From: an uncultured bacterium | Lineage (GTDB): Bacteria > Actinomycetota > Coriobacteriia > Coriobacteriales > Eggerthellaceae | Length of the DNA: 64,000 nt | Direction of reading: 5' to 3' | Assembly: GCA_905215325.1 (NCBI GenBank) | Contig: CAJMPP010000005.1 | Coordinates: forward strand, 1-64,000 | Part shown: positions 16,867 through 24,592 of the stretch, piece after piece | Numbering within the stretch: the stretch's first letter is position 1 | Layout: each line of letters starts with the position of its first letter | Translations under genes and position numbers: made by a program | Notes under the pieces: model-generated | What the model was told of the DNA's origin: nothing | The model's input: the letters and a program-made list of their open reading frames with translations, nothing else | Databases searched by the model: none

Positions 16867-17598
16867 CTACCGCAGCTCGCCCCCACCGCGGCCCAGAAAC
16901 GCCATCACCTGCGGGCAGAACTCGCGCGTGAACAGCTCGTCGGCAGGGCACACGGCCTGCAGCGCGCCATCCAAGATGATGCCTGCGCGGTGCCCCAGGC
17001 AGCACGCCTCGTTGAAGTCGTGCGTGACGAAGACCACGGTGCACCCGAAACGGCCGTGCACGTCACGCAGGGTTTCGTACATGCGCTTCTTGGTGGTGGG
17101 GTCAAGCGCCGAGAAAGGCTCGTCGAGCAGCAAGATCTCGGGTTGGAGCACCAAGGCCCGCGCCAGGGCCGTGCGCTGGCCCTCGCCGCCGCTGATGATG
17201 CCGGGATAACGGTCGGCGATATGGCGAATGGAGAACAGCTCGAGCATCTCGTCTACGCGCCGGGCCGCCTCCGCCTTCGGAACGCGCGCCATCCTCAGGC
17301 CGTAGCCGATGTTCTCCGCAACCGTCATATGCGGGAACAACGCATGGTCCTGGTAAACGATCCCCAACCGCCGCTGCTGCACGGGCAGGCGGCGGATATC
17401 CTTGCCATCAAGCAGGATGCTTCCGCCCGCCAGGGGAAACGCGCCGGCTATCGCCTCAAGCAGCACGGTTTTGCCCGCCCCCGTCTCCCCCACGATGGCG
17501 AATATCTCGTGCGGTTCGATATGCAAGCCGTCAACGCGCAGCGAAAAGCTGCCGCGGCGCGCCACCATATCGCGGACCTCGATGCTGCCGCCGCTCAT
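16867..17598 (-). CDS. modC: molybdate ABC transporter ATPase ModC
   Basis: A 243-residue ABC ATPase with Walker A GETGAGKT (about residues 37-44), signature SGGEGQR, Walker B ILLLDEPFSALD and the switch His in VFVTHDFNEA. Context (modA, modB, modD) identifies it as the molybdate importer ATPase. It is much shorter than E. coli ModC (about 350 residues) and ends soon after the ATPase core, so the C-terminal TOBE/molybdate-binding regulatory domain is absent. Its start overlaps the end of modB by four bases (ATGA). Confidence 0.88.
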   Translation of the reverse strand: MSGGSIEVRDMVARRGSFSLRVDGLHIEPHEIFAIVGETGAGKTVLLEAIAGAFPLAGGSILLDGKDIRRLPVQQRRLGIVYQDHALFPHMTVAENIGYGLRMARVPKAEAARRVDEMLELFSIRHIADRYPGIISGGEGQRTALARALVLQPEILLLDEPFSALDPTTKKRMYETLRDVHGRFGCTVVFVTHDFNEACCLGHRAGIILDGALQAVCPADELFTREFCPQVMAFLGRGGGELR

Positions 17599-18485
17599 CG
17601 CTTTCCCTCACATTCCCCGCATGCCCTCATGCGTCTCACGCCCAAACCCTTGCCGGCCCTTCCCACGCGGCTTGCTCCCGTGGGACGGTCGAGCACGTTC
17701 GCCACCACCAGCGTGAACGCCGAGACCAGCAGCATGATCATGGCGGTTGCCATGGCGGTCTCGGTGTTGCCGGTGGAGATGCTCAGGTAGATGCTGCCGG
17801 GAAGGGTCTCGGTCTTCATGCGCGTCACGCCCACGAGCATGAGCGTGGCCCCGAATTCGCCCATACCGCGCGCCCAAGTCAGCACGAAGGCGCTGATGAT
17901 CTGGTTGCGGCACATGGGCACGATGATGGTGCGGAACACGTCCCAGGGCATGGCGCCCAGCGTCTGCGCCACGAACTCCACGCGCGGATTGACGCCGGCG
18001 AAGGCCGTGCGCATCATGCGGATGGCGAAGGGGAGGTTCACGATCATCTGGGCGAACACGATGCCCGCAGGCGAGAAGACCACGGCGAAGCCCGCTTCCT
18101 TGAGCGCCTTCCCGAACGGCGACGAGAAGATCAGCAGCAAGGCGAAGCCGAGCAGGATATAAGGCAGCGACAGCGTCAGCTCCATCAAGATCTCGGCCAG
18201 GCGCTTGCCGGGAAACGCAACATGGGACAACGCATAGGCGGTCGGCAGCGACAGCAACAGGCAGATGATGGTGGATATGCTCGAGGTGGTCACGCTCATG
18301 CGCAAGGAGAACAGCACCTCCTCGGAGCTGATGGCCTCGCCGAAATGCGAGATGCCGCCCGCCACAATAGCGAAGATGGCGCTCCCGATGAACAGGAGCA
18401 CCATCCCCGTTACCAGCATGCACAATGCCGGGAAGATGTTGCGCTTGCGGCCTCTGTGACGTTTTGGCTCAAGTGCCGCAGACAT
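17595..18485 (-). CDS. modB: molybdate ABC transporter permease ModB
   Basis: A 296-residue inner-membrane permease with about six helices and the ABC permease coupling loop (EFVAQTLGAMPWDVFRTIIVPMC) that contacts the ATPase. The N-terminal 20 residues are basic, and the C-terminal tail is Arg/Gly-rich and cytoplasmic. It is placed between modA (3 bp upstream) and modC (4-bp overlap), which makes the molybdate assignment firm at operon level, although tungstate permeases are similar. Confidence 0.9.
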   Translation of the reverse strand: MSAALEPKRHRGRKRNIFPALCMLVTGMVLLFIGSAIFAIVAGGISHFGEAISSEEVLFSLRMSVTTSSISTIICLLLSLPTAYALSHVAFPGKRLAEILMELTLSLPYILLGFALLLIFSSPFGKALKEAGFAVVFSPAGIVFAQMIVNLPFAIRMMRTAFAGVNPRVEFVAQTLGAMPWDVFRTIIVPMCRNQIISAFVLTWARGMGEFGATLMLVGVTRMKTETLPGSIYLSISTGNTETAMATAMIMLLVSAFTLVVANVLDRPTGASRVGRAGKGLGVRRMRACGECEGKR

Positions 18486-18488
18486 ACG

Positions 18489-19307
18489 TTACACCAGCTC
18501 GTAACCGAACTTGGTCCAGATGCCCTTAGCGGTTTCGCTCTGCAGGAACTCGGAGAAGGCCTTGACGGCGTCGGCATCGGCGGCGCAGGTCAGCTCGGCG
18601 CTGGGCACGGTCTTGACATAGCCCTCCATGCCGGAGTTCTCCAGGATGGTCAGGCCGTCCTTGCCCGCGTTCTCCTTCCACACGATGGCGGCGTCGCCCT
18701 CGCCCTTGGCCAGCGCCTCGGCGATCTGCGGAGCCGTGGTGGAAGTGGTGATGGCGCCGGAGGCCTTGACCTGCTCCATGATGCCGGCATCGGTCATGGC
18801 CTTGACGGCGATCTTGCCGATCGGCGTGGACTCAGGGTCGCCCAGCAGAAGGGTGTCGCACTTCACAAGATCGCCGACGGTCTGGATACCCTTGGGGTTG
18901 TCGGCGGGCACCACCAGGACGGGAATGTGCTTGACCAGGTCGGTGCTGGTGGCAACATGATCGCTGACGGGCTTGAGCTCATCGGCGGAGCCGGCGATGA
19001 AGAAATCGCCCTCCTGCGTGGTGTTGATCTGCGTCTGGATCTGCGCGGCGTTGGCGAAGGTGATGTTCATCTCGCACCCGGTTTCGGCCTTGAAGGCGTC
19101 CGCGATCTCCTGGAACGGCTTGGTCATGCCAGCGCCGCAATAGATGTTGAGGCTCTTGCCCTCAAGGCTGGCTGCAGCGGTCTGCTCCGGCTGCTCGGCG
19201 GCCTGCTCGCCCTTGTCGGAGGAGCATCCTGCCAGCACGCCGCAGGCAAGCACGGCGCTTAGCGCCACTACCGCGATTGCGGCCAAACGGGTTTTCGTCT
19301 TTTTCAT
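18489..19307 (-). CDS. modA: molybdate-binding lipoprotein ModA
   Basis: A 272-residue substrate-binding lipoprotein. It has a basic N terminus, a hydrophobic core and the lipobox LAGC (Cys at about residue 28), then a Glu-rich linker and the ModA domain starting LNIYCGAGMTKPFQEIADAF. Oxyanion-contacting regions are the AGMT loop, GSADELKPVSDH and the segment SGAITTSTTAPQIAEAL. It binds molybdate (or tungstate) outside the membrane for ModBC. I chose the ATG at 19307 because GAAGGGA precedes it and the signal peptide then starts MKKTKTRL. Confidence 0.93.
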   Translation of the reverse strand: MKKTKTRLAAIAVVALSAVLACGVLAGCSSDKGEQAAEQPEQTAAASLEGKSLNIYCGAGMTKPFQEIADAFKAETGCEMNITFANAAQIQTQINTTQEGDFFIAGSADELKPVSDHVATSTDLVKHIPVLVVPADNPKGIQTVGDLVKCDTLLLGDPESTPIGKIAVKAMTDAGIMEQVKASGAITTSTTAPQIAEALAKGEGDAAIVWKENAGKDGLTILENSGMEGYVKTVPSAELTCAADADAVKAFSEFLQSETAKGIWTKFGYELV

Positions 19308-19339
19308 AGCGGTTCCCTTCTTTTTGTCCCCATACCACC

Positions 19340-19411
19340 AGGCGCCCCTCCGCATGCGAAGGGGCGCCTGTCGTTTCGCCGATTATATACGGTCGATGAT
19401 AATATTTGCAA
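19340..19411 (-). promoter_or_regulatory. modA promoter with a stable leader hairpin
   Basis: On the minus strand, TTGCAA (19406-19411) and TATAAT (19382-19387) are 18 bp apart. A few bases after the predicted start point a perfect hairpin has arms 19340-19349 and 19360-19369 (AGGCGCCCCT and its complement, loop of ten with a palindromic CGCATGCG core). It lies about 33 bases ahead of the modA start. A 5-bp dyad (ATTAT 19382-19386, ATAAT 19399-19403) overlaps the promoter and could be a repressor site, although it is too short to call ModE. The rest of the gap up to 19648 holds no gene I can recognise. Confidence 0.55.
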
Positions 19412-19648
19412 GAGCATATAATTGCGAACGAGAATAACCGCTTGCAACGGCTGATGGTTCACGGCTGGGCACATATAGGAAGAAATGCCTGGTCATAAAG
19501 CGTTGCTCTATAGCCCGGAACCGCAGAGCCCGTCGGCGCACCGCAATCACGAAGATACTTGATATCGAGACGATCAAGGAAACGGGCCTATCCCGTCAAA
19601 ACCTCAAGCACGGATGATCGCGTCGAAGCCACCGACACCCCTTCCCCG

Positions 19649-20791
19649 CTAGGCGCCGAACAACGCGGCGGTTTCCGCCATACGCTGGGCGATGGGCACG
19701 CCGAACGGGCAGTTCGGTTCGCAGGCGCCGCAGCCCGTGCAGTCCCCGGCGCGAACCTCGAGCGCCAGGTAATGGTCGCGCACGGATGCGGGCACCTCGT
19801 CCTGCATCTGCGCCAGGTCAGAGTACTTGTTCACCGTGGCTATGTCGATTCCCGCGGTACAAGGCTGGCAATGCCCGCAGTAGATGCAGTTGCCGTAATA
19901 GGCGTGCTGCGGGGCGTTCGCCAGGATGGACGCGTAGCTTTTCGCTTTGTCGTCGGCGGATTCGTAGGCCAGGCAGCCCGCGCATTCCTCGATGTCCCTG
20001 AAGCCGGCCAACACGGAGGCCACCGCGGGGCGCGTCAAGCAGTAATGGCAAGCTTGCACAGAGGTCATCGCCGCACCGAACGGCGACTTCTCGGCGTCGA
20101 ACAGGCGCCCGCCCGCGAACGGCTTCATGACGGTGATGCCCACGCCGCTTTCCTCGCACAGCGCGTAAAGGCGCTTGCGCTGCGGGTCCATATTCTCAAG
20201 GCCGGGCTGGTACTCATCCTTGAACAGGTCGTTGATGTCCTCGGAAGCGGGCAGCATGTCGTAAGCGGGGTTAATGGAGAACATAATCATCTCGATGTCC
20301 GGCGTTTCCGCTGCCCGCAGCGCCACCTCGGGGTTGTGCGTGGAGATGCCGATATGGTCGATGCGCCCGGCGGCCTTCTCCGCTCTGACGTACTCGATGA
20401 ACGGGCCGGCCATGATCCCATCGAATTCAGTGAGCGAATCGACGAAGTGGATGAGGCCGAGCTCGATATGCCCGCCGAAGCACGAGAGCAGCTCCTCCCA
20501 AGCCGGGATCACCGCATCCATCACGCGCGTGCGGGTGTACTGGCCGTTTTGCCAGGTGGCGCCGAAGTGGCCTTGCACGATCCACTTGTCGCGGTGCGCA
20601 CAGACGGCGTTGCCCAAAGCCCTGCGCACCGCCGGGTCGGCCATCCAACAATCGACGATGTTGACGCCCTGCTCCGCTGCATAATCAGCCAAACGGGAAA
20701 CCATCTCCTGGTTATCGCCCGGCATCCACTCCGCACCGAAGCCGATCTCGCTGACCATAAGGCCCGTCCTGCCCAAACACCTATAGTTCAT
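19649..20791 (-). CDS. aldo/keto reductase with C-terminal ferredoxin motifs
   Basis: A 380-residue AKR-fold protein fused to an iron-sulfur tail. The barrel begins MNYRCLGRTGLMVSEIGFG. The last 90 residues carry CIYCGHCQPC and CTGCGACEPNCPFG, able to bind two clusters. This architecture (Pfam-type Aldo_ket_red plus Fer4) is widespread in anaerobes and implies electron input from ferredoxin rather than NADPH. The classical Tyr and His of AKRs are not obvious at the usual positions; the region reads IVQGHFGATW. AGAGGGGG sits before the ATG at 20791, which is why I rejected the longer start. It appears monocistronic. Substrate unknown. Confidence 0.88.
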   Translation of the reverse strand: MNYRCLGRTGLMVSEIGFGAEWMPGDNQEMVSRLADYAAEQGVNIVDCWMADPAVRRALGNAVCAHRDKWIVQGHFGATWQNGQYTRTRVMDAVIPAWEELLSCFGGHIELGLIHFVDSLTEFDGIMAGPFIEYVRAEKAAGRIDHIGISTHNPEVALRAAETPDIEMIMFSINPAYDMLPASEDINDLFKDEYQPGLENMDPQRKRLYALCEESGVGITVMKPFAGGRLFDAEKSPFGAAMTSVQACHYCLTRPAVASVLAGFRDIEECAGCLAYESADDKAKSYASILANAPQHAYYGNCIYCGHCQPCTAGIDIATVNKYSDLAQMQDEVPASVRDHYLALEVRAGDCTGCGACEPNCPFGVPIAQRMAETAALFGA

Positions 20792-20952
20792 GGAACCCCC
20801 TCTTCGCTTGATACCGTACCCGTATCCTACCAGGAGCAGCCCCGCCGACATACGCCGACAGCCTCGCCACCCGAATCGAGGATCGAGCTATGCAACACCA
20901 ACGGCGGGCAAAAAAGCCGGTCTCTGCGTAAGAAAACCCTAACCAATCCGCC

Positions 20953-20958
20953 TATAAT
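20953..20958 (+). promoter_or_regulatory. -10 element upstream of guaA-type gene
   Basis: A consensus TATAAT stands about 63 bases ahead of the start codon. No clear -35 box is present at 16-18 bp, so this is a moderate call. Confidence 0.45.
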
Positions 20959-21020
20959 ACGATGCTATGACTCATGCGTTGCGCACGGCAGCGCACACCC
21001 GCGAACTAAAGGAGCTCTGC

Positions 21021-22001
21021 ATGGATCCCAACAAGCGTCCCGACGACATGGTGCGCATCACCACCCCCGAACTCGCCCAAGCCTTCATCGACGAACAGGT
21101 TGCCGCAGTCCGCGAGCAGATCGGCGACAAGAAGGTCCTGCTGGCCCTTTCCGGCGGCGTTGACAGCTCCGTCGTCGCAGCGCTGCTCATCAAGGCCATC
21201 GGCAAGCAGCTCATCTGCGTGCATGTGAACCACGGCCTCATGCGCAAGGGCGAAAGCGAGCAGGTCATCGACGTGTTCAAGAATCAGCTGGATGCGAACC
21301 TGGTCTACGTGGACGCCACCGACCGCTTCCTCGGCAAGCTCATCGACGTCGAGGAGCCCGAGACGAAGCGCAAGATCATCGGCGCGGAATTCATCCGCGT
21401 GTTCGAGGAAGAGGCCCGCAAGGTCGGCAACGAGGTCAGCTTCCTGGCGCAGGGCACCATCTACCCCGACATCCTGGAGTCCCAGGACGGCGTGAAGGCG
21501 CACCACAACGTGGGCGGCCTGCCCGAGGACCTGCAGTTCGAGCTGTGCGAGCCCGTCAAGCTGCTGTACAAAGACGAGGTGCGCGTGGTCGGCCGCGAGC
21601 TCGGCCTGCCCGAGAACATGGTCGAGCGCCAGCCCTTCCCCGGCCCCGGCCTGGGCGTTCGCTGCTTGGGCGCCATCACCCGCGATCGCCTGGAGGCGCT
21701 GCGCGAGGCCGACGCCATCGTGCGCGAGGAGATCGACAACGCCGGCCTGACCATCTGGCAGTACTTCGCCGTGGTCCCCGACTTCCGCGCAACCGGCGTG
21801 CGCGAGGGCAAGCGCGCCTACGACTGGCCCTGCATCATCCGCTGCATCAACACGGTCGACGTCATGACCGCCGAGGTGCCCGAGCTTGACTGGGCGCTGC
21901 TCAAGCGCATCACCGCCCGCATCACCGCTGAGGTCCCCCGCATCTGCCGCGTGTGCTACGACCTCACCCCCAAGCCCGTAGGCACGGTGGAGTGGGAATA
22001 A
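21021..22001 (+). CDS. guaA: GMP synthase ATP-pyrophosphatase subunit
   Basis: A 326-residue protein matching only the C-terminal two thirds of bacterial GuaA. It has the P-loop LALSGGVDSS (about residues 41-50), HVNHGLMRKGE, AQGTIYPDILES, the dimerisation domain with RQPFPGPGLGVRCLG and the terminus PKPVGTVEWE. It adenylates XMP and converts it to GMP with ammonia. The N-terminal glutaminase domain of usual GuaA (about 190 residues) is missing, and no glutaminase gene lies nearby. The enzyme must use free ammonia or a separately encoded glutaminase, as in archaeal two-subunit enzymes. AAAGGAG precedes the ATG. A strong terminator follows. Confidence 0.92.
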   Translation: MDPNKRPDDMVRITTPELAQAFIDEQVAAVREQIGDKKVLLALSGGVDSSVVAALLIKAIGKQLICVHVNHGLMRKGESEQVIDVFKNQLDANLVYVDATDRFLGKLIDVEEPETKRKIIGAEFIRVFEEEARKVGNEVSFLAQGTIYPDILESQDGVKAHHNVGGLPEDLQFELCEPVKLLYKDEVRVVGRELGLPENMVERQPFPGPGLGVRCLGAITRDRLEALREADAIVREEIDNAGLTIWQYFAVVPDFRATGVREGKRAYDWPCIIRCINTVDVMTAEVPELDWALLKRITARITAEVPRICRVCYDLTPKPVGTVEWE

Positions 22002-22026
22002 GCCCAAAACAACATATCGCTCATCC

Positions 22027-22058
22027 AAGGCGCCTTGCTCTTTGCAAGGCGCCTTTTT
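22027..22058 (+). terminator. Rho-independent terminator after guaA
   Basis: Twelve-base-pair arms (22027-22038 and 22044-22055, AAGGCGCCTTGC and complement) close a five-base loop and run into five T, 25 bp past the guaA stop. Confidence 0.85.
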
Positions 22059-22117
22059 CATGAGGAATCGTCTGTAATGCTTCTTGCAACGACGAACAAC
22101 ATGCCGGATTTACATTT

Positions 22118-22163
22118 CATAATGCAATATATAATTGACATTATGATTTAAATGCAATATATT
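22118..22163 (+). promoter_or_regulatory. promoter with dyad and direct repeats for the XRE operon
   Basis: TTGACA (22135-22140) and TATATT (22158-22163) are separated by the ideal 17 bp. CATAATG (22118-22124) is the inverted copy of CATTATG (22139-22145), and AATGCAATATAT occurs at 22121-22132 and 22151-22162. The AT-rich block overlaps both promoter boxes, so the XRE protein encoded just downstream is the likely autoregulator. Confidence 0.65.
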
Positions 22164-22210
22164 TCTGTCATGTTGCAACGGATATCTGTCCATATGTCGA
22201 AAGGAAGTCC

Positions 22211-22420
22211 ATGCCAGGTCAGAAAAACCTACGCATGAAGGCAGCGCGCGCAGCGGCCGGCCTTTCGCAATCCGATTTAGCCGAAGCCGTCGGCGTCACA
22301 CGCCAAACCATCGGCCTCATCGAGGCCGGCGGTTACAATCCCACGCTCAATTTATGCGTTGCCATTTGCAAAACCCTTCATGTCACCCTAAACGACCTTT
22401 TCTGGGACGAAGAACGCTAA
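22211..22420 (+). CDS. small XRE-family helix-turn-helix regulator
   Basis: A 69-residue Cro/CI-type protein that is almost only DNA-binding domain: LRMKAARAAAGLSQSDLAEAVGVTRQTIGLIEAGGYNPTLNLC, ending LHVTLNDLFWDEE. These minimal XRE proteins usually regulate the adjacent membrane protein gene. Here a 194-residue membrane protein starts 66 bp downstream in the same direction. GAAAGGA precedes the ATG. Confidence 0.92.
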   Translation: MPGQKNLRMKAARAAAGLSQSDLAEAVGVTRQTIGLIEAGGYNPTLNLCVAICKTLHVTLNDLFWDEER

Positions 22421-22486
22421 CCCGTTTTCATCGTTCCCAACCCAGCACGTTACCCAAACCAAGACATATCCTTTTAGGAGAGAATC

Positions 22487-23071
22487 ATGAAACTGCAAAA
22501 TATGAAACTTGCCCAGAAATGGCGCGAATATGCCGGCCCGAAGGACGAGCGTCTTGAGGCCGAGAACGCGAAAATCTACAAGCTTGGGTTCATGCTGCTA
22601 TCGTTCGGAATGCTCACGTTGCTTGTGTATCAAATCATGGCCCAGCAGGTAGCGTGGGTGCACGATGGCGCCGGCGAAGCGTTTCGTCTCTTCGCAAATC
22701 CCGTTGACGCCGTCATGTACGCATGGCTTTTCATCGTGATGACCGTCTGTGCCGTGCTGCAAACGAGGAAAGGCTATGTCGACACCAACCGTTTCGGGCA
22801 AACAGAGCACATTCCCACGGGCTATTTCCTGCTCATTTCGGGCATCACCGGCATCGCAAGCGCACTCGCCATCGCTGCTATGCGCTGCATCGCCGAGGCG
22901 CAGATCGTACCGATCGAAAGCGTCTTTTGGGGAGCGAACCTGGCAACGGGCGTAGTGTTCGGCGTGACCATCTTCGTTGCCGTATTCGGCGCGCTGTGCT
23001 TAGCATTCTTTGAGGCAAAACAGCGCCGCGCGAAAATCGAAGCGGAACTAGACTGCCCCGACGACCTGTAA
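22487..23071 (+). CDS. four-helix membrane protein (DUF6773-like)
   Basis: A 194-residue protein with a charged N-terminal 35 residues, four predicted membrane helices (around residues 38-56, 76-92, 115-135 and 148-170) and a basic, Glu-rich C-terminal tail. The segment DERLEAENAKIYKLGFMLLSFGMLT resembles a family (DUF6773 by memory) that often accompanies small XRE regulators, as it does here. No catalytic motif is visible. AGGAGAG precedes the ATG. The function is unknown; a membrane-stress sensor or toxin-target role would only be a guess. Confidence 0.75.
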   Translation: MKLQNMKLAQKWREYAGPKDERLEAENAKIYKLGFMLLSFGMLTLLVYQIMAQQVAWVHDGAGEAFRLFANPVDAVMYAWLFIVMTVCAVLQTRKGYVDTNRFGQTEHIPTGYFLLISGITGIASALAIAAMRCIAEAQIVPIESVFWGANLATGVVFGVTIFVAVFGALCLAFFEAKQRRAKIEAELDCPDDL

Positions 23072-23131
23072 CCTAAAGAGCGCCGAAGCAAGGCAGCCCA
23101 CTGTAGCCCTAAACGTACAGTTTTTGAAGCC

Positions 23132-23304
23132 TATAAGCTCTCGAACAACGAGCCACATAGGAGCAGGATTCGCTTCCTGTGGCATTCCGCCGCGATGCCC
23201 TCGAGAACAGTCTCGCAGCCGCGCAGGGGCAGAATCCCCGTGCCCTGAGCCATCATATCGCGTTGTCCTCGAGCGCAATCATGCAACCGCGCAGGGGCAG
23301 GATT
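23132..23304 (+). repeat. three decayed ~36-bp repeats with ~66-bp period
   Basis: Copies at about 23200-23235 and 23268-23303 share CTCGAG, GCA, CCGCGCAGGGGCAG and AT with eight differences in 36. A weaker copy at about 23138-23170 keeps CTCGAACAACGAG and GAGCAGGATT. Spacing is 66 and 68 bp, leaving unique spacers of about 30. The geometry recalls a CRISPR relic, but no cas gene is in view. Nothing else was recognised in the 23072-23438 gap. Confidence 0.5.
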
Positions 23305-23438
23305 TCGTCTATGCCGTCCCGCGAACAACACGAACCGCGCCCGCACAATCTTCTTGGGCGCGGCTTAACCGTTTCTGAAACGCTGTATTGTTAATAAAAC
23401 CGAATCTTTGCAATCAACGACGCGCGGCAATCTACCAG

Positions 23439-24275
23439 CTAAAAGCCGACGATCAGGCCGCCGCGTTCGGCGTAGTAGCTGCAAAGACCCCTGGTCGGGA
23501 GGATCTCTACCCGGGAGTCAGCCCATGCGCCCAAGATGCCTTCTTTGAGAGCCTGGGCAACGGCATGGTTGTCGCAATGGCTGATGGCAACGTTGCCGCC
23601 GGCAAACCCGCGCTCCCTCATGCACTCGATAAGCGCGCGAACGGTGCGCTTCGGGCCGCGTGTCTTGCCCTCGACGACGATCCGGCCCTCGTCGCTTGCG
23701 CTGCCGATGCCCCACATGCCAAGCGCCTTGGCCAGAAAGCCCGCCATCTTGTTCATGCGACCGTTTTTGATCAGATTGTCGAAGGACGAAAGCGCGAAGA
23801 TCACCTTGGTCTTATCCAGAAACGCGTTCGCTCGATCCACCGCCTCATCGAAGTCGATGCCCTCGCGGGCGAGCCTTTCGATCTCGCGCACGCAAAGGAC
23901 CAGCTCAGGGCCGGTAGAGCGGGAATCCAACACGGCGATCTTCTTGTCCGGGTCCGCTTCAAGCGCCAGGTCGCGGGCGGTGAGCGCGCTATTCATGCTT
24001 CCGGAGAGCTGCGACGAGATGGTGATGGCGAAGGTGCAATCAGCTTTCTCGAACTGCTCAAGCCACGCACCCGGGGCAGGGCACGAGGTGTAGCTGGCGG
24101 TCTTCTCCTGCTCCATGTCGCGCAGCATCTCCTCGATATCGAGCTGCTCGTCATCGGTATACCCGCGGACACCGACGCTGATCTCGAACGGCACGCTGGA
24201 TAGCTCGATCGCATCGGATCGATAGTCCGACGGGATAAGGTCGCAGCTTGAATCCGTGACCACGTTCCATTTCAT
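23439..24275 (-). CDS. DegV family fatty-acid-binding protein
   Basis: A 278-residue DegV-domain protein. It starts MKWNVVTDSSCDL, the family's signature strand and Ser-rich loop, with TSCPAPGAWLEQFE (the fatty-acid head-group site), ITISSQLSGSMNSA, LDSRSTGPELVL and the C-terminal ISHCDNHAVAQAL. DegV (FakB-like) proteins bind a fatty acid and present it to the kinase FakA for phosphorylation and phospholipid synthesis. No fakA is adjacent. I used the ATG at 24275, preceded by AAAGGA. It seems monocistronic. Confidence 0.93.
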   Translation of the reverse strand: MKWNVVTDSSCDLIPSDYRSDAIELSSVPFEISVGVRGYTDDEQLDIEEMLRDMEQEKTASYTSCPAPGAWLEQFEKADCTFAITISSQLSGSMNSALTARDLALEADPDKKIAVLDSRSTGPELVLCVREIERLAREGIDFDEAVDRANAFLDKTKVIFALSSFDNLIKNGRMNKMAGFLAKALGMWGIGSASDEGRIVVEGKTRGPKRTVRALIECMRERGFAGGNVAISHCDNHAVAQALKEGILGAWADSRVEILPTRGLCSYYAERGGLIVGF

Positions 24276-24481
24276 GTAGGCCGTCCTTTCCCGATGCGTC
24301 AGGGCGCCCGCATGCAACATGCGCCCCGCATCCATCTCTTTTCCCTGTATCCATCAGTCGAAGCGCAGCTTCTCCGCGCCCTTACATCGTAAGAAACCAT
24401 CATGCCCATGACTTTCCCCATAATGCAAGGGTATGCGGCCAATCTCAAGCCGAAAGACCGCCGCAGCAAGCGCTACGGCGT

Positions 24482-24506
24482 TTCAAACCGCCCAAATCTT
24501 CCCCAA
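24482..24506 (-). repeat. fragment of the GTTCTGGGCGGTTT intergenic repeat
   Basis: TTTCAAACCGCCCAAATCTTC matches the reverse-complement end of the elements at 55001-55164 and 61063-61218 with a few changes. It appears to be a truncated third copy. The rest of the 24276-24592 gap, apart from the terminator, shows nothing. Confidence 0.4.
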
Positions 24507-24511
24507 CGCAA

Positions 24512-24544
24512 GAAAGGGAACGGGTGAAAAACCCGTTCCCTTTC
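24512..24544 (-). terminator. terminator of the triple-RidA gene
   Basis: A perfect 14-bp stem (24512-24525 with 24531-24544, GAAAGGGAACGGGT and complement) with a five-base loop stands 50 bp past the stop codon. On the minus strand the stem ends in CTTTC, a weak T-tract. Confidence 0.7.
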
Positions 24545-24592
24545 CAAAACCATCGGTTGCCCGATGATCGACAAGGGTCCGCAGACGATTCG

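Noticed and set aside
19382..19403. ModE binding site at the modA promoter
   Set aside because: Only a 5-bp dyad is present; the known ModE half-sites are longer and no modE gene is in view.
19432..19616. Frame ending LDIETIKETGLSRQNLKHG and stop, between modA and the AKR gene
   Set aside because: Looks slightly protein-like, but has no start codon, no recognisable family and overlaps AT-rich promoter DNA; too weak to annotate.
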